Origin: JAAUTT01 sp038213375
GTDB lineage: Bacteria > Bacteroidota > Bacteroidia > Bacteroidales > JAAUTT01
DNA length: 64,000 nucleotides
Direction: 5' to 3'
NCBI GenBank assembly: GCA_038213375.1
Contig: JBBQTB010000033.1
Coordinates: 1 to 64,000 of the forward strand
Below, in pieces: positions 28,393 to 37,423 of this stretch. Each line of letters opens with the position of its first letter. Positions within the stretch are counted from its first letter, which is position 1. The notes under the pieces are model-generated. The model saw only the letters and a list, made by a program, of their open reading frames with translations. It did not search any database and had not been told where the DNA came from. Position numbers and translations under genes: made by a program.

Positions 28393-31300
28393 TTACAATG
28401 TAATTCTTAAACCAAACATAATTTGGCGTGAAGTTGGTACTGAACCTCTGTCAAGACCTAAAGTTTTTGGATCTGAAGAATAATATTCAGGATCTAGTCC
28501 GCTATACTTGGTCATAGTAAACAGGTTAGTTGCCTGGCAATAAATATTCAAATTTTCAATTTTCAATTTGCCTAATATTGATTTTGGCAAATTATAACCA
28601 ATTTGTAGACTCTTCATTCTTAAGAATGATGCATCTTCAACAAATGCGGATGAATTTTGTTGTGAAATTGAATTTATATCATACATTGGAAGGGTTGCAT
28701 CAGCATTGTTTTTAAGGTAAGGACTTCCCCATGATTTATAAAGTGCGTCTTTACTTAAACCTCCATCAAACTGACCATAATCAATCCATCTTCGTACATA
28801 ATTGATCATTTTGTTTCCATAGCTTCCGTAAAATACCATATTCATATCGAAACCAACATAGGAAAGATTAATATTCAAACCACCTGTAAGTTTTGGATGA
28901 GGACTCCCGATAAAGGTTCTGTCACTGGCATCAATTTTACCATCACCACTTACATCTTTGAATTTATAATGGCCTGGCTTATTGTATGATCCAAATGCCG
29001 GGGAATCGTCAACTTCTTTCTGGGTTTGGAAAATACCCTCAACTACATAACCATAGAATTCAGGGAAAGCATGACCAACTGCAGCACGGGAATAATCAAC
29101 CTGTCGCTCAGTAGCAGTTGTAAGAAACTCGTTTGAATTATTCGATAACTTGGTAATTTCATTCACATAATGTGATAAAGTACCAGTAATACTATAGATG
29201 AATTTATCACCCAGAGCTTTGTTTGAATATCCCAGTTCAATATCAAATCCGGTATTTTTCATATCGCCAATGTTAACATATGGTTGGTTTGCAACACCTG
29301 ACACCTGAGGTTTTTGTACCTGATAAAGCAAGTCGGTAGTTTTCTTTTGCCATACATCAATACCGAATGTCAAGGTATTACCTAGGAATCTTGTATCTAG
29401 ACCAATGTCGATGGTATTTGCTTTTTCCCATGTTACATTTTCACTTCCATATTGTTTTGGCTGAAAGCCCGTAGTTAAACCATTAGTCGTTCCATCAAGA
29501 GTGTAATCAGATTGAATTTTGTTTATTTCAAATGTTGTAAAGCTATTGTAATCGCCAATACGATCATTACCTGATTTACCCCAACCACCTTTTAGCTTTA
29601 AAAAGTTGATAACATTGCTTGTACTTGCCATAAAGTTTTCCTGTGAAATTACCCAACCACCTGATAATGCTGGAAATATACCATAACGAGATTCTTTAGC
29701 AAAGCGTGATGAACCATCGCGACGTAATACCGCTTCTACAAGATATTTACCATTCATGGAATAATTTACACGACCAAATTCAGAGAAAAGTGACCATTGA
29801 GCAACATATCCACTATTGGTTTGATTAGCTTCCCCTGAATTAAGCTGCATATAGTCGAAACTGTTAAGATAATATATAGCTCTACCAGCATTTGATTCTG
29901 TATAAGTACTCGAAATTGCTTCAGAACCTATTACAGCACTTAATCTGTGCACACCGAAAGTTTTATCATAACTCAAGGTGTTAACCCAGTTCCATTGCAA
30001 ATTATAGTGACTGTTAATTGCTAATGCATCGTTTGCAGCTGCTTCAGCCTTTTCAGGATTTGCTAAAGAAGCGTATTTTTGGTTTGTTGTTCCATAATCA
30101 AATCCAAAAAGCGATTTAAAATTTAACCCTTTAATTAAAGTAGCCTCTGCGTAAAAATTCCCCATTGCGCGTGCATACTTGTCGTAATTATTTTGATTAC
30201 GGGATAGCTGCGCTACCGGATTTTCAGCATTACCAAAATTAGGTCCTGAATTTGTTCCTGCAAATTTTCCCATAATATCATATACAGGGATAATAGGCTG
30301 AATACGATAAGCCTGCGACATGGGGGTTCCTTCTCCATCATTACCCAAGTCACCTTGTTTATTGGTAAAAGATGCACTCAAAGATTGTCCAATCTTTAAC
30401 CAATCTGCAACCTTTGCATCGGAATTTGAACGGAAGGTGTATCTTTTAAAATCAGTATGAATTAAAACACCTTGTTGATCAGCGTAACCTGCAGAAAAAG
30501 CATATGATGCCTTTTGACTACCTCCGCTAATTGAAATATCATATTCCTGAGTTTTAGCCGATCGATAAATTTCGTCGTACCAGTTGGTGCCAGCTTTATT
30601 GGCCTTTGTAATCTTATTTTTAGTAAAATCATACGAAGCCGGATCAGTTTTTGCATCACCTTCCATTGCTCCGGTGGGAGTCAGGTAATCAGGTAGAACT
30701 GGTGTAGCTCCTTTTCCATAAAGAGCACTTGGTCTGGTTTGACCATTGTTATCAGCTCTTAGCCATATGGACTCAGCATATTGCTGAGCATTCAGCATGT
30801 CATATCGGTTAATGGCATTTGATATACCTACTCTGGTTGAAAAGGTAATGGTCGCTTTATCACCTGTTTTTCCCCTTTTGGTAGTAATCAAAATAACGCC
30901 ATTGGCACCTCTTGTTCCATAAATAGCCGCTGATGAAGCATCTTTGAGAACAGAAATAGATTCAATATCGTTTGGATTTAAAGAAGAGCCTGGGTCTCCT
31001 GGTACACCGTCAATCACATATAAAGGTTTACTGTCCTGGATTGTTCCCATACCACGAACGCGAATAAATGCATCACCTCCAGGTACGTTTGAATTGGTAA
31101 CTGTAACACCTGCAACCTGTCCCTGCATACGTCCAAGCGCGGATGGAGCTGTAGAAGCCTTCATGTCCTTTGCAGACATTGTAGAAACGGAACCTGTCAG
31201 TTCTTCACGTAAACGGGTACCATAACCAACAACAACAATTTCACTCAATTGTTTGGTTTCTTCGACTAAGGTAATTGTAATTTCTTTTCTTCCTCCAACA

Positions 31301-31632
31301 GCAACTTCCTGTTTTTCGTACCCAACAAACGAAAATAACAAAACTGCGTCAGCAGGGGCATTTAATGTATAGTTACCGTCTGCGTCAGTGGTAACTCCAA
31401 TAGTAGTGCCTTTTACAGTAACGTTAACACCCGGCATACCGATTCCATCACTTGATGAGAGTACTTTACCTTTAACCGGATTTTGCTGTACTTTTTCAAT
31501 AGAATAGGCATTTGCAGCATTAACCTGAACCAGGCTCACAGCCATGAATAATAAAATAAGTCTCATCGCAAGACCTACTTTAGTAATCCGACTTCTTTTT
31601 GCGAAGCCACAAAAACTTTGCTTTTTTTTCAT
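28393..31632 (-). CDS. SusC/RagA TonB-dependent receptor (SusC1)
   Basis: A 1,079-residue outer-membrane transporter with a signal peptide (L-I-L-L-F-M-A-V-S-L-V-Q-V-N-A at about 25-39). Then come a CarboxypepD_reg-like domain at about 52-130 (V-K-G-K-V-L-S to L-V-E-E-T), a plug with V-V-G-Y-G-T and N-G-V-I-L-I-T-T-K-R-G, and the TonB-dependent barrel ending F-G-L-R-I-T-L. Unlike SusC2 and the receptor at the right edge, it has no N-terminal STN domain, even though it sits directly behind a sigma-fecR pair. That is unusual, because STN is the part that normally signals to FecR. It is translated with SusD1. Confidence 0.95.
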   Translation of the reverse strand: MKKKQSFCGFAKRSRITKVGLAMRLILLFMAVSLVQVNAANAYSIEKVQQNPVKGKVLSSSDGIGMPGVNVTVKGTTIGVTTDADGNYTLNAPADAVLLFSFVGYEKQEVAVGGRKEITITLVEETKQLSEIVVVGYGTRLREELTGSVSTMSAKDMKASTAPSALGRMQGQVAGVTVTNSNVPGGDAFIRVRGMGTIQDSKPLYVIDGVPGDPGSSLNPNDIESISVLKDASSAAIYGTRGANGVILITTKRGKTGDKATITFSTRVGISNAINRYDMLNAQQYAESIWLRADNNGQTRPSALYGKGATPVLPDYLTPTGAMEGDAKTDPASYDFTKNKITKANKAGTNWYDEIYRSAKTQEYDISISGGSQKASYAFSAGYADQQGVLIHTDFKRYTFRSNSDAKVADWLKIGQSLSASFTNKQGDLGNDGEGTPMSQAYRIQPIIPVYDIMGKFAGTNSGPNFGNAENPVAQLSRNQNNYDKYARAMGNFYAEATLIKGLNFKSLFGFDYGTTNQKYASLANPEKAEAAANDALAINSHYNLQWNWVNTLSYDKTFGVHRLSAVIGSEAISSTYTESNAGRAIYYLNSFDYMQLNSGEANQTNSGYVAQWSLFSEFGRVNYSMNGKYLVEAVLRRDGSSRFAKESRYGIFPALSGGWVISQENFMASTSNVINFLKLKGGWGKSGNDRIGDYNSFTTFEINKIQSDYTLDGTTNGLTTGFQPKQYGSENVTWEKANTIDIGLDTRFLGNTLTFGIDVWQKKTTDLLYQVQKPQVSGVANQPYVNIGDMKNTGFDIELGYSNKALGDKFIYSITGTLSHYVNEITKLSNNSNEFLTTATERQVDYSRAAVGHAFPEFYGYVVEGIFQTQKEVDDSPAFGSYNKPGHYKFKDVSGDGKIDASDRTFIGSPHPKLTGGLNINLSYVGFDMNMVFYGSYGNKMINYVRRWIDYGQFDGGLSKDALYKSWGSPYLKNNADATLPMYDINSISQQNSSAFVEDASFLRMKSLQIGYNLPKSILGKLKIENLNIYCQATNLFTMTKYSGLDPEYYSSDPKTLGLDRGSVPTSRQIMFGLRITL

Positions 31633-31701
31633 ACATTTTGTAGTTTAGTTATTAAATAAATAGCTGATAAATGGTACTAACAAAAATCAGTTTATCGTAA
31701 T

Positions 31702-31725
31702 CTCTGTAATGCAATTATCACAGAG
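31702..31725 (-). promoter_or_regulatory. Leader hairpin between fecR1 and susC1
   Basis: CTCTGT and ACAGAG, extended by AAT/ATT in the loop, form an imperfect hairpin just 3 bp after the fecR1 stop and about 70 bp before the susC1 ATG. It is a candidate attenuator, processing site or mRNA-stability element; there is no T-run for a simple terminator. Confidence 0.35.
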
Positions 31726-31728
31726 GGA

Positions 31729-32769
31729 TTAGTTTCTGTTTTTAAAAACCCGTTTTTGGGTCCCATCAAAATTTTCTATAATAAAATTTATAGGTGTAGT
31801 AAGCTGAATCAGCCGCAGCGCTTCATCAATTGTTTCGTCTTTTAATGTTAATGTAATCCTGTCCTCATGTCTACAGTTTGTAACATTCACTTTTAACCCA
31901 TAATGCCGTTCAATTTTTATAATTACCTCGTTTATCAATTCATTATCAAAAATGAGTTTTCCATCTTTCCATGAGGTAAGTAGCTCAGAATTGACTGACT
32001 CTAATTTAAAATTCTGATGATCAATATTATACGTAGCTTTTTGCTGTGGCTTAATTATGACAGGTTTAGCGCTTGTATTTGCATCTATTTTCTCCAGACT
32101 TACCGAACCCGATTCAAGTATTGTTTCTATTGTCTTTTCAAAAGGATAAGACTTTACATTAAATTTTGTACCTAACACTTTAATGGATACTGAAGATGTT
32201 TCGACAATAAAAGGCTGTTTTGAATTTTTTACAACATCAAAATAGGCTTCACCTGAAAGTTTGACCCTGCGAATGTTTTTGGCGAATGTTTTGGGATATT
32301 CTAGTTTAGAATCGGAATTCAACCAAACTTTTGTTCCGTCGGGCAGAGAACAAACAATACGTTGACCCTTAGCAGCAGCAAAAATCATCGTTTTAGTACG
32401 ACCAAAAATGTTAATTCCAGAAAGATATGCGATATAGCCTCCTCCTAAAATTAATCCTGATAAAATTGCAGCAATAGAAAAATAACGCTTAAGCGAAAAA
32501 TAAGCGGCTTGATTGCGGTTTTGACCCAAAGAAGTGTTAGTAGTATTCTGTGAAAGAGTGTGTTCTAAATGAGTAGCATGATCTGAAGATGTTTTTTCGT
32601 CAATTTTGCTAAAAATTGATTTGAAATCAGGAATAGGAGCTATGTCTTTAATTTTCTGATAATTTTCCCACTGGTGAAAGAGTAACTCTTCTAACTTCGG
32701 AGAGTTCAGTAGTTCCTGATTCTCCAAGGAGGAATTCTTTAAAAAAGAAAAACTTTTGAAATCCTTCAC
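31729..32769 (-). CDS. FecR-family anti-sigma factor (FecR1)
   Basis: A 346-residue inner-membrane anti-sigma/sigma-regulator. The cytoplasmic N-terminus (1-about 88) is followed by one transmembrane helix (I-A-A-I-L-S-G-L-I-L-G-G-G-Y at about 94-107), the periplasmic FecR domain (L-P-D-G-T-K-V-W-L-N-S-D-S-K, G-E-A-Y-F-D-V) and a C-terminal DUF4974-like domain (H-Y-G-L-K-V-N-V). The start is GTG: a stop codon lies four codons upstream and no ATG occurs in the first 70 codons. It lies 99 bp downstream of the ECF sigma gene, with a putative ECF promoter in the gap. It should hold the sigma factor inactive until a receptor signals. Confidence 0.93.
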   Translation of the reverse strand: MKDFKSFSFLKNSSLENQELLNSPKLEELLFHQWENYQKIKDIAPIPDFKSIFSKIDEKTSSDHATHLEHTLSQNTTNTSLGQNRNQAAYFSLKRYFSIAAILSGLILGGGYIAYLSGINIFGRTKTMIFAAAKGQRIVCSLPDGTKVWLNSDSKLEYPKTFAKNIRRVKLSGEAYFDVVKNSKQPFIVETSSVSIKVLGTKFNVKSYPFEKTIETILESGSVSLEKIDANTSAKPVIIKPQQKATYNIDHQNFKLESVNSELLTSWKDGKLIFDNELINEVIIKIERHYGLKVNVTNCRHEDRITLTLKDETIDEALRLIQLTTPINFIIENFDGTQKRVFKNRN

Positions 32770-32823
32770 GTTAGTTGTTTATTTTTCGTAGTTGCAGTTA
32801 GTTTATTTCCGCCTCTATTAAAT

Positions 32824-32848
32824 AATACACGTGAAAAGGTCGTTCCCC
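32824..32848 (-). promoter_or_regulatory. Putative ECF-sigma promoter of fecR1
   Basis: On the minus strand GGGGAA is followed by exactly 13 bp and TGTATT. The first element contains the GGAAC core typical of ECF -35 sites. The same layout (GGGTAA-N13-TGTCTA) lies before the fecR gene at 62403. Placement between sigma and fecR1 suggests autoregulation by the ECF sigma. Confidence 0.55.
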
Positions 32849-32868
32849 TTAATGGAATGAAAAATAAT

Positions 32869-33405
32869 TTATTGAATTTCTTTTCGGAGGGTCTTTAATG
32901 CAAGTCTTATTTGGGACTCGACTGTTTTTTCTGAGATATTTAATTCCGCAGCTATTTGAGGATAGGTTAACCCTTCCACCCTGCTTTTCTTAAAAATTAG
33001 TTTTCGCTGCGGAGGTAGTTTGTCAATTTGACGTGAAAGGAAATCATTCAGATCATTGCTGATGATATTTTCCTCCGTAGAGGAGTCCAAATCGTTGATT
33101 AACGGTTTTAGATATTCAACATATGCTAACTCGTTAATTTTCTTTCGGTATTGATTGAAAATTATGTTTCGCGTAATGGTAAAAAGATAGTTGTTAAATG
33201 ATTGTGATTCGTCAATTTCATTTCGGTGAACCCAGATTTTTAAAAATGCCTCCTGAACAATTTCTTCTGAATCGGCGGAATTCCTGAGATATCGAAACGA
33301 AAAATAGTATACCTTTTCGGCATACAGTGAATATAACCCTTTAAGTGCTAAAGCATCACCAGTTTTTAGCAGTTGTAGTAGTTTTTGTTCGTTATTCAAA
33401 CTCAT
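32869..33405 (-). CDS. ECF-type RNA polymerase sigma-70 factor
   Basis: A 178-residue extracytoplasmic-function sigma factor of the Bacteroidota FecI-like group. It has region 2 at about 10-90 (A-D-S-E-E-I-V-Q-E-A-F-L-K-I-W, then F-T-I-T-R-N) and region 4 at about 122-176 (L-P-P-Q-R-K-L-I-F, then Y-P-Q-I-A-A-E-L-N-I-S-E-K-T-V-E helix-turn-helix). There is no region 1.1 or 3, as expected. It starts the sigma-fecR1-susC1-susD1 series and presumably drives its receptor genes when FecR1 is triggered. It may also serve FecR2, which has no sigma gene nearby. No confident housekeeping promoter is seen upstream. Confidence 0.95.
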   Translation of the reverse strand: MSLNNEQKLLQLLKTGDALALKGLYSLYAEKVYYFSFRYLRNSADSEEIVQEAFLKIWVHRNEIDESQSFNNYLFTITRNIIFNQYRKKINELAYVEYLKPLINDLDSSTEENIISNDLNDFLSRQIDKLPPQRKLIFKKSRVEGLTYPQIAAELNISEKTVESQIRLALKTLRKEIQ

Positions 33406-33519
33406 TTAATTGAGCGCTAAATTAAAGAACCATTTCGCACAGTTTAACAATTCGAAGCTATGAAATAATTTCAAAACAAAATATGTTAAATGTTAAAAAT
33501 CATACAAATTTTTCTTACT

Positions 33520-34572
33520 TTATAAATTCGAAGTATCGATATTTTTTAATGGATTGCTGGTAAGTTGTTTGTATTCGGTACGATTTTTTAATATATCACA
33601 AGCCAGATACAACGCCGCCCGGAAAGATGCCTCGGAAGCCAAGTCTCTTCCTACTAATTCGTAAGCTGTGCCATGGGCGGGAGAAGTCCGCACAATGGGC
33701 AGTCCGGCTGTAAAATTTACCCCCTGATCAAAAACTAATGCTTTAAAGGGGGCTAATCCCTGATCATGATACATGGCAAGAACAGCGTCAAATTTTTGGT
33801 AGGAATCCGACCCAAAAAAACCATCTGCAGGATATGGTCCAGTTACAATCATTCCTTCATTTTTAGCCTGTTCAATTACCGGAATAATGATATCAATTTC
33901 CTCACGACCAAGTAATCCTTCGTCGCCGGCATGAGGATTAAGTGATAAAACAGCTATTCGCGGACGTCGGATAGCAAAATCGACAAGCATGGACTTATTT
34001 AATATCCTAAGTTTCGAGAGAATATTATCAACAGTAATCAGTGAGGCTACTTTCGAGAGCGGAACATGTCCGGTAACAATTGCAACCTTAACGACTTCAC
34101 TCACCATAATCATCAACGCTTCTTTGGCTCCAAATTCTTCCTGCAAATATTCAGTATGTCCCGGAAAATGAAATTGCTCCGATTGAATATTATGTTTGTT
34201 GATAGGACCGGTAACCAAGGCATCAATCTTGTCTTCTTTTAAATCCTTTACAGCAGCCTGTAAGCTCAATAATGCTGCTTCACCCGCTTGTGGTGTTGAT
34301 TTTCCAAGTTCGACACGCACATTTTCATCGAGTACATTAATCAGATTTGCATGCCTATAAGTCGCTTCATCAGCATTTCGAACAGCATTTAAACTAAAAT
34401 TACCAATGTTTAAGGCTTTCCGGTGATAGGCAACCACTTTTGGTGAACCATATAATATAGGTGTGCATGAATCATAAACCCGTGGGTCAAGAAGTGTTTT
34501 CATAATCACTTCATAACTGATACTATTTATATCTCCTTGTGTAATGCCAATTTTTATTCTATGACTGTTCAT
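33520..34572 (-). CDS. pdxA: 4-hydroxythreonine-4-phosphate dehydrogenase
   Basis: A 350-residue NAD-dependent enzyme that oxidises 4-phosphohydroxy-threonine in the DXP-dependent route to pyridoxal phosphate. The signature segments are T-G-P-I-N-K-H, P-G-H-T-E-Y-L-Q, G-H-V-P-L, L-N-P-H-A-G-D-E-G and M-Y-H-D-Q-G-L-A-P-F-K, which hold the metal-binding histidines and aspartate. Length is slightly above the 330 of Escherichia coli. It lies 27 bp downstream of the M17 aminopeptidase gene and is probably co-transcribed. The other pyridoxine genes are not in the window; dxr, also on the DXP side, is 7 kb away. Confidence 0.96.
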   Translation of the reverse strand: MNSHRIKIGITQGDINSISYEVIMKTLLDPRVYDSCTPILYGSPKVVAYHRKALNIGNFSLNAVRNADEATYRHANLINVLDENVRVELGKSTPQAGEAALLSLQAAVKDLKEDKIDALVTGPINKHNIQSEQFHFPGHTEYLQEEFGAKEALMIMVSEVVKVAIVTGHVPLSKVASLITVDNILSKLRILNKSMLVDFAIRRPRIAVLSLNPHAGDEGLLGREEIDIIIPVIEQAKNEGMIVTGPYPADGFFGSDSYQKFDAVLAMYHDQGLAPFKALVFDQGVNFTAGLPIVRTSPAHGTAYELVGRDLASEASFRAALYLACDILKNRTEYKQLTSNPLKNIDTSNL

Positions 34573-34599
34573 TTAAAAACTCTTTTTGTAAAGATAAAA

Positions 34600-36045
34600 C
34601 TACTTTGTAATATAATTGCTTAGAAAATCAACCAATAGCCGCACCCCAAACCCTGTAGCTCCTAATCCTCTGTAATTGTCTGCTTTTTTTAGGAAAGCTG
34701 TTCCTGCAATATCGAGGTGAAAATACGGATAATCGGTAAAATATTCAAGAAATTTCCCTGCGGTAATAGCTCCTGCAAGTTCTCCACCAATGTTTTTAAG
34801 GTCAGCGATATCAGATTTTATCATATCTCCGTATTCTTCCCAGAAAGGAAAAACGGCGATACGCTCATGCACATTTAAACCCGACTCAACAATTAATGAA
34901 ACGATATCGTCCGTTGCATTGCCCATACCAACAGCGCCTTGCGTACCTATTGCCCTGTGAGCGGCACCGGTTAGGGTTGCCAAATCAATTACCAGTTCGG
35001 GCTTATACTTTTTGGCATAACATAGTGCATCTGCCAATATCAAACGACCTTCAGCATCGGTATTCAAAACCTCAACTGTTGTTCCATCCATTATAGTAAT
35101 GATGTCGCCCGGCGCATAGGAATCGGGGCCAAGCCTGTTATCAGTTGATGGAACCAGGCCGATAATATGCAATGGAATTCCCATTTTTGCGATGGCATAT
35201 AACACAGCAGCAACAGTTGCACCGCCAGCCATGTCGCATTTCATATAATCCATGCTGTCGGGCGTGGGTTTTAAACTTAATCCCCCGGTATCGTATACAA
35301 CTCCCTTGCCTACTAAAACAATAGGGTTAAAATTTTTTGCATTCGCCGGTTTCCATTCCAATACCGAAAATGTTGGTGGAACGGTGCTTCCTTGATTAAC
35401 AGCCAGAAGTCCGCCCATTTTTAACTCTATAATTTTATTCTTGTCAAATACCTCGACGTTGTAGCCTGCTAATTCTCCAAGTTTTTGAATCTCAGTAGCT
35501 AATTTTACCGAATTTAATGCCGAAACAGGCTCATTCACCAAATCGCGGGCCGAATAAACGGCTTCGATAATCACAGCCAGATTGATAACAGTTTCTTCCG
35601 AAATATTTTGAGATATAACTGAAATACTTTTAAGGGTGGTCTCCTTTTCGGAAGCCGACTTCAGATATTTAATAAACTGGTAATTACTTAGCGCAATTCC
35701 TTCGACAAAAGAAAGACAAAATAAGGGACCAAAAACCAGATCAACAATAATTACATTGTTTATTTTTTGCTTTTGAAGATGCTTACAAACAGTATGACCA
35801 GCTTTTCGCAAATTTTCTTTTATCTGATTAGCCTTTTTTGATGTCTCGAATGACTGAACAATTACCCAATGAGTAAAGCGGTTGATATAAACCTGATACG
35901 ATTTATTTTCAAACTCCTTTTTGATATACTTAATTTCGGCTTCAGATAAATTAAGTCCCGAAAATGTTGAATCAATTCCAACCAGAAAAACGATATTCTG
36001 ATCTGCCTTATATGAAGAAATCTTATTGATATCCAATTGCTGCAT
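34600..36045 (-). CDS. pepA: Leucyl aminopeptidase, M17 family
   Basis: A 481-residue cytoplasmic metallo-aminopeptidase removing N-terminal residues from peptides; the family works as hexamers with two zinc or manganese ions. All metal and catalytic residues are visible and spaced as in Escherichia coli PepA: Lys247, Asp252, Lys259, Asp271, Asp330, Glu332 and Arg334, within Y-D-T-G-G-L-S-L-K-P and the signature N-T-D-A-E-G-R-L. The N-terminal alpha/beta domain is about 160 residues. A TATATTTG promoter box lies 20 bp before the ATG. First gene of a pepA-pdxA pair. Confidence 0.95.
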   Translation of the reverse strand: MQQLDINKISSYKADQNIVFLVGIDSTFSGLNLSEAEIKYIKKEFENKSYQVYINRFTHWVIVQSFETSKKANQIKENLRKAGHTVCKHLQKQKINNVIIVDLVFGPLFCLSFVEGIALSNYQFIKYLKSASEKETTLKSISVISQNISEETVINLAVIIEAVYSARDLVNEPVSALNSVKLATEIQKLGELAGYNVEVFDKNKIIELKMGGLLAVNQGSTVPPTFSVLEWKPANAKNFNPIVLVGKGVVYDTGGLSLKPTPDSMDYMKCDMAGGATVAAVLYAIAKMGIPLHIIGLVPSTDNRLGPDSYAPGDIITIMDGTTVEVLNTDAEGRLILADALCYAKKYKPELVIDLATLTGAAHRAIGTQGAVGMGNATDDIVSLIVESGLNVHERIAVFPFWEEYGDMIKSDIADLKNIGGELAGAITAGKFLEYFTDYPYFHLDIAGTAFLKKADNYRGLGATGFGVRLLVDFLSNYITK

Positions 36046-36065
36046 AAAACACTTGTTTATGAACG

Positions 36066-36073
36066 CAAATATA
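36066..36073 (-). promoter_or_regulatory. pepA promoter -7 box TATATTTG
   Basis: Minus-strand TATATTTG is an exact TAnnTTTG match 20 bp upstream of the pepA ATG. TTTG copies lie 10 and 24 bp further upstream, neither at the ideal 19 bp. Confidence 0.45.
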
Positions 36074-36210
36074 AACCTAATTTCAAATAAGCCCGAGCAA
36101 ATATTTATTATTACTCTAATGTTATAATTTGGATGATTTTAGAATTTAGATTTATTCTAATATGAAGGTTAAAAAAACATAATTAACCTATACTCAATCT
36201 CCTTTATATT

Positions 36211-36858
36211 TCATTCAAAATGCAATTCACCGAAAAACTCAGGACGATGATAATCAGGTTTTGGAGTATTAATTTCGTTCCATGTAATAAAGTGAGGAAC
36301 AGGCATATCATCACCACACTTTTGAATGTTTGCGCGAACTGTTTTTCCAACCAATGATTCGAGATGATGTTTAAAAAACGCTTTTAAAGGAATGAATGTA
36401 GTCAGTTCCCATTCAAACCTGCCTTTTTCATGGGTAATTTGTTTTATACCCATAGACGAAAGCCGTAAAACATTATCCAGTATTTCCCGGGAAGCTTTCT
36501 CCCGGTGGTGCCTTGAAGTCCCATATCCGAGAAGCAATGTTCCTATGCAATTAAACTCAAAATTATAATAGCTGCCATCGCCCGAAGGATCGATAAATAA
36601 CTCCACGCACGAATCGGTAAACACATTCCCATTATCCTCAGTAACCAAACCACGAATACCATTCTCGACAACCCAAAATTTAAGGTATATTCCTTTATTG
36701 GAATGGGCCACAATAAAACATACATTTGGTTTGTATGGAAAATCAGGCCAATTCACAACGTCTATCTGATTCTTTGGCAAATCAAGCCATCGTTCGTTTG
36801 ATGACAAATCAATTGTTGGTTGATCTGAATAAAGGAAAGGGATGTAAATATGCTTCAT
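36211..36858 (-). CDS. CBM9-like carbohydrate-binding family protein
   Basis: A 215-residue protein resembling the 'carbohydrate-binding family 9-like' group: a beta-sandwich with I-Y-L-K-F-W-V-V-E, then D-S-C-V-E-L-F-I-D-P-S-G-D-G-S-Y-Y-N-F-E-F-N-C-I-G-T near 83-107 and F-E-W-E-L-T-T-F-I-P near 148. Unlike most CBM9 modules it is not attached to a catalytic domain, and no signal peptide is visible, so it is probably cytoplasmic. Stand-alone copies are common in Bacteroidota but their role is unclear. It is monocistronic. Confidence 0.75.
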   Translation of the reverse strand: MKHIYIPFLYSDQPTIDLSSNERWLDLPKNQIDVVNWPDFPYKPNVCFIVAHSNKGIYLKFWVVENGIRGLVTEDNGNVFTDSCVELFIDPSGDGSYYNFEFNCIGTLLLGYGTSRHHREKASREILDNVLRLSSMGIKQITHEKGRFEWELTTFIPLKAFFKHHLESLVGKTVRANIQKCGDDMPVPHFITWNEINTPKPDYHRPEFFGELHFE

Positions 36859-37380
36859 TTAGTAAAATGTTATGTAATGGGTTGAAGTTATTTAAGTCAT
36901 CGAATATAAACCCTTATTTGGTAAATTAAAACTTTTCGATCATAATACTGTAAACAAATGGACTTTAGCAAAAGATTTAAATGGCATAGGATGGAAAGTA
37001 AAAAAGTCGTTATAAAAAAATGACTCCACCTTCGATTCAACATTTATTGAATTAAAATATGAACTAACTTAATTGAATAACAAAGTAAAAGGACATATTT
37101 CCATATACCAATCTCAATAATAAAGGAAGATGTTATTTTGAAGGTAAATTCACCACTTAAAATTCGAAATAAATATTTGCGCTATTCGGTAGCTAAGTAT
37201 GTTGGAGCAAGAAATCCAATAAATTATGTTAATTGCTAAGTTTATGCTGCATAATAATTTATGACCATAAATATTTGATTTGACCTTTCTTAGTAATTCA
37301 AGGAGAGTGGTACACTCTCTCTGGTAATAAAATTTTAATCATTGTTAAACCAAAGAATTAAGCAACAATTTTAAACTTTT
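36859..37380. other. AT-rich intergenic region with short decayed frames and a perfect inverted repeat
   Basis: Over 500 bp with no intact gene. Short open stretches on the plus strand (about 36920-37015) look protein-like but are broken by stops and not recognised. GAGAGTG-GTA-CACTCTC at 37303-37319 is a perfect 7-bp inverted repeat, about 100 bp upstream of the TIGR04255 operon, and could be an operator. The region marks the left border of an accessory patch. Confidence 0.4.
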
Positions 37381-37407
37381 TTTGTAAGTTTTATATGATT
37401 ATATTTG
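37381..37407 (+). promoter_or_regulatory. Promoter of the TIGR04255 operon
   Basis: TATATTTG (37400-37407) matches TAnnTTTG and ends 16 bp before the ATG at 37424. TTTG at 37381-37384 is 15 bp upstream, a little closer than the usual 19 bp. This supports the operon being expressed rather than decayed. Confidence 0.5.
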
Positions 37408-37423
37408 CGATCTTAAAATTGAT

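Noticed and set aside
28393..31632. Assigning a specific glycan to the SusCD pairs
   Set aside because: No glycoside hydrolase, lyase, sulfatase or peptidase is linked to them; naming a substrate would be guesswork.
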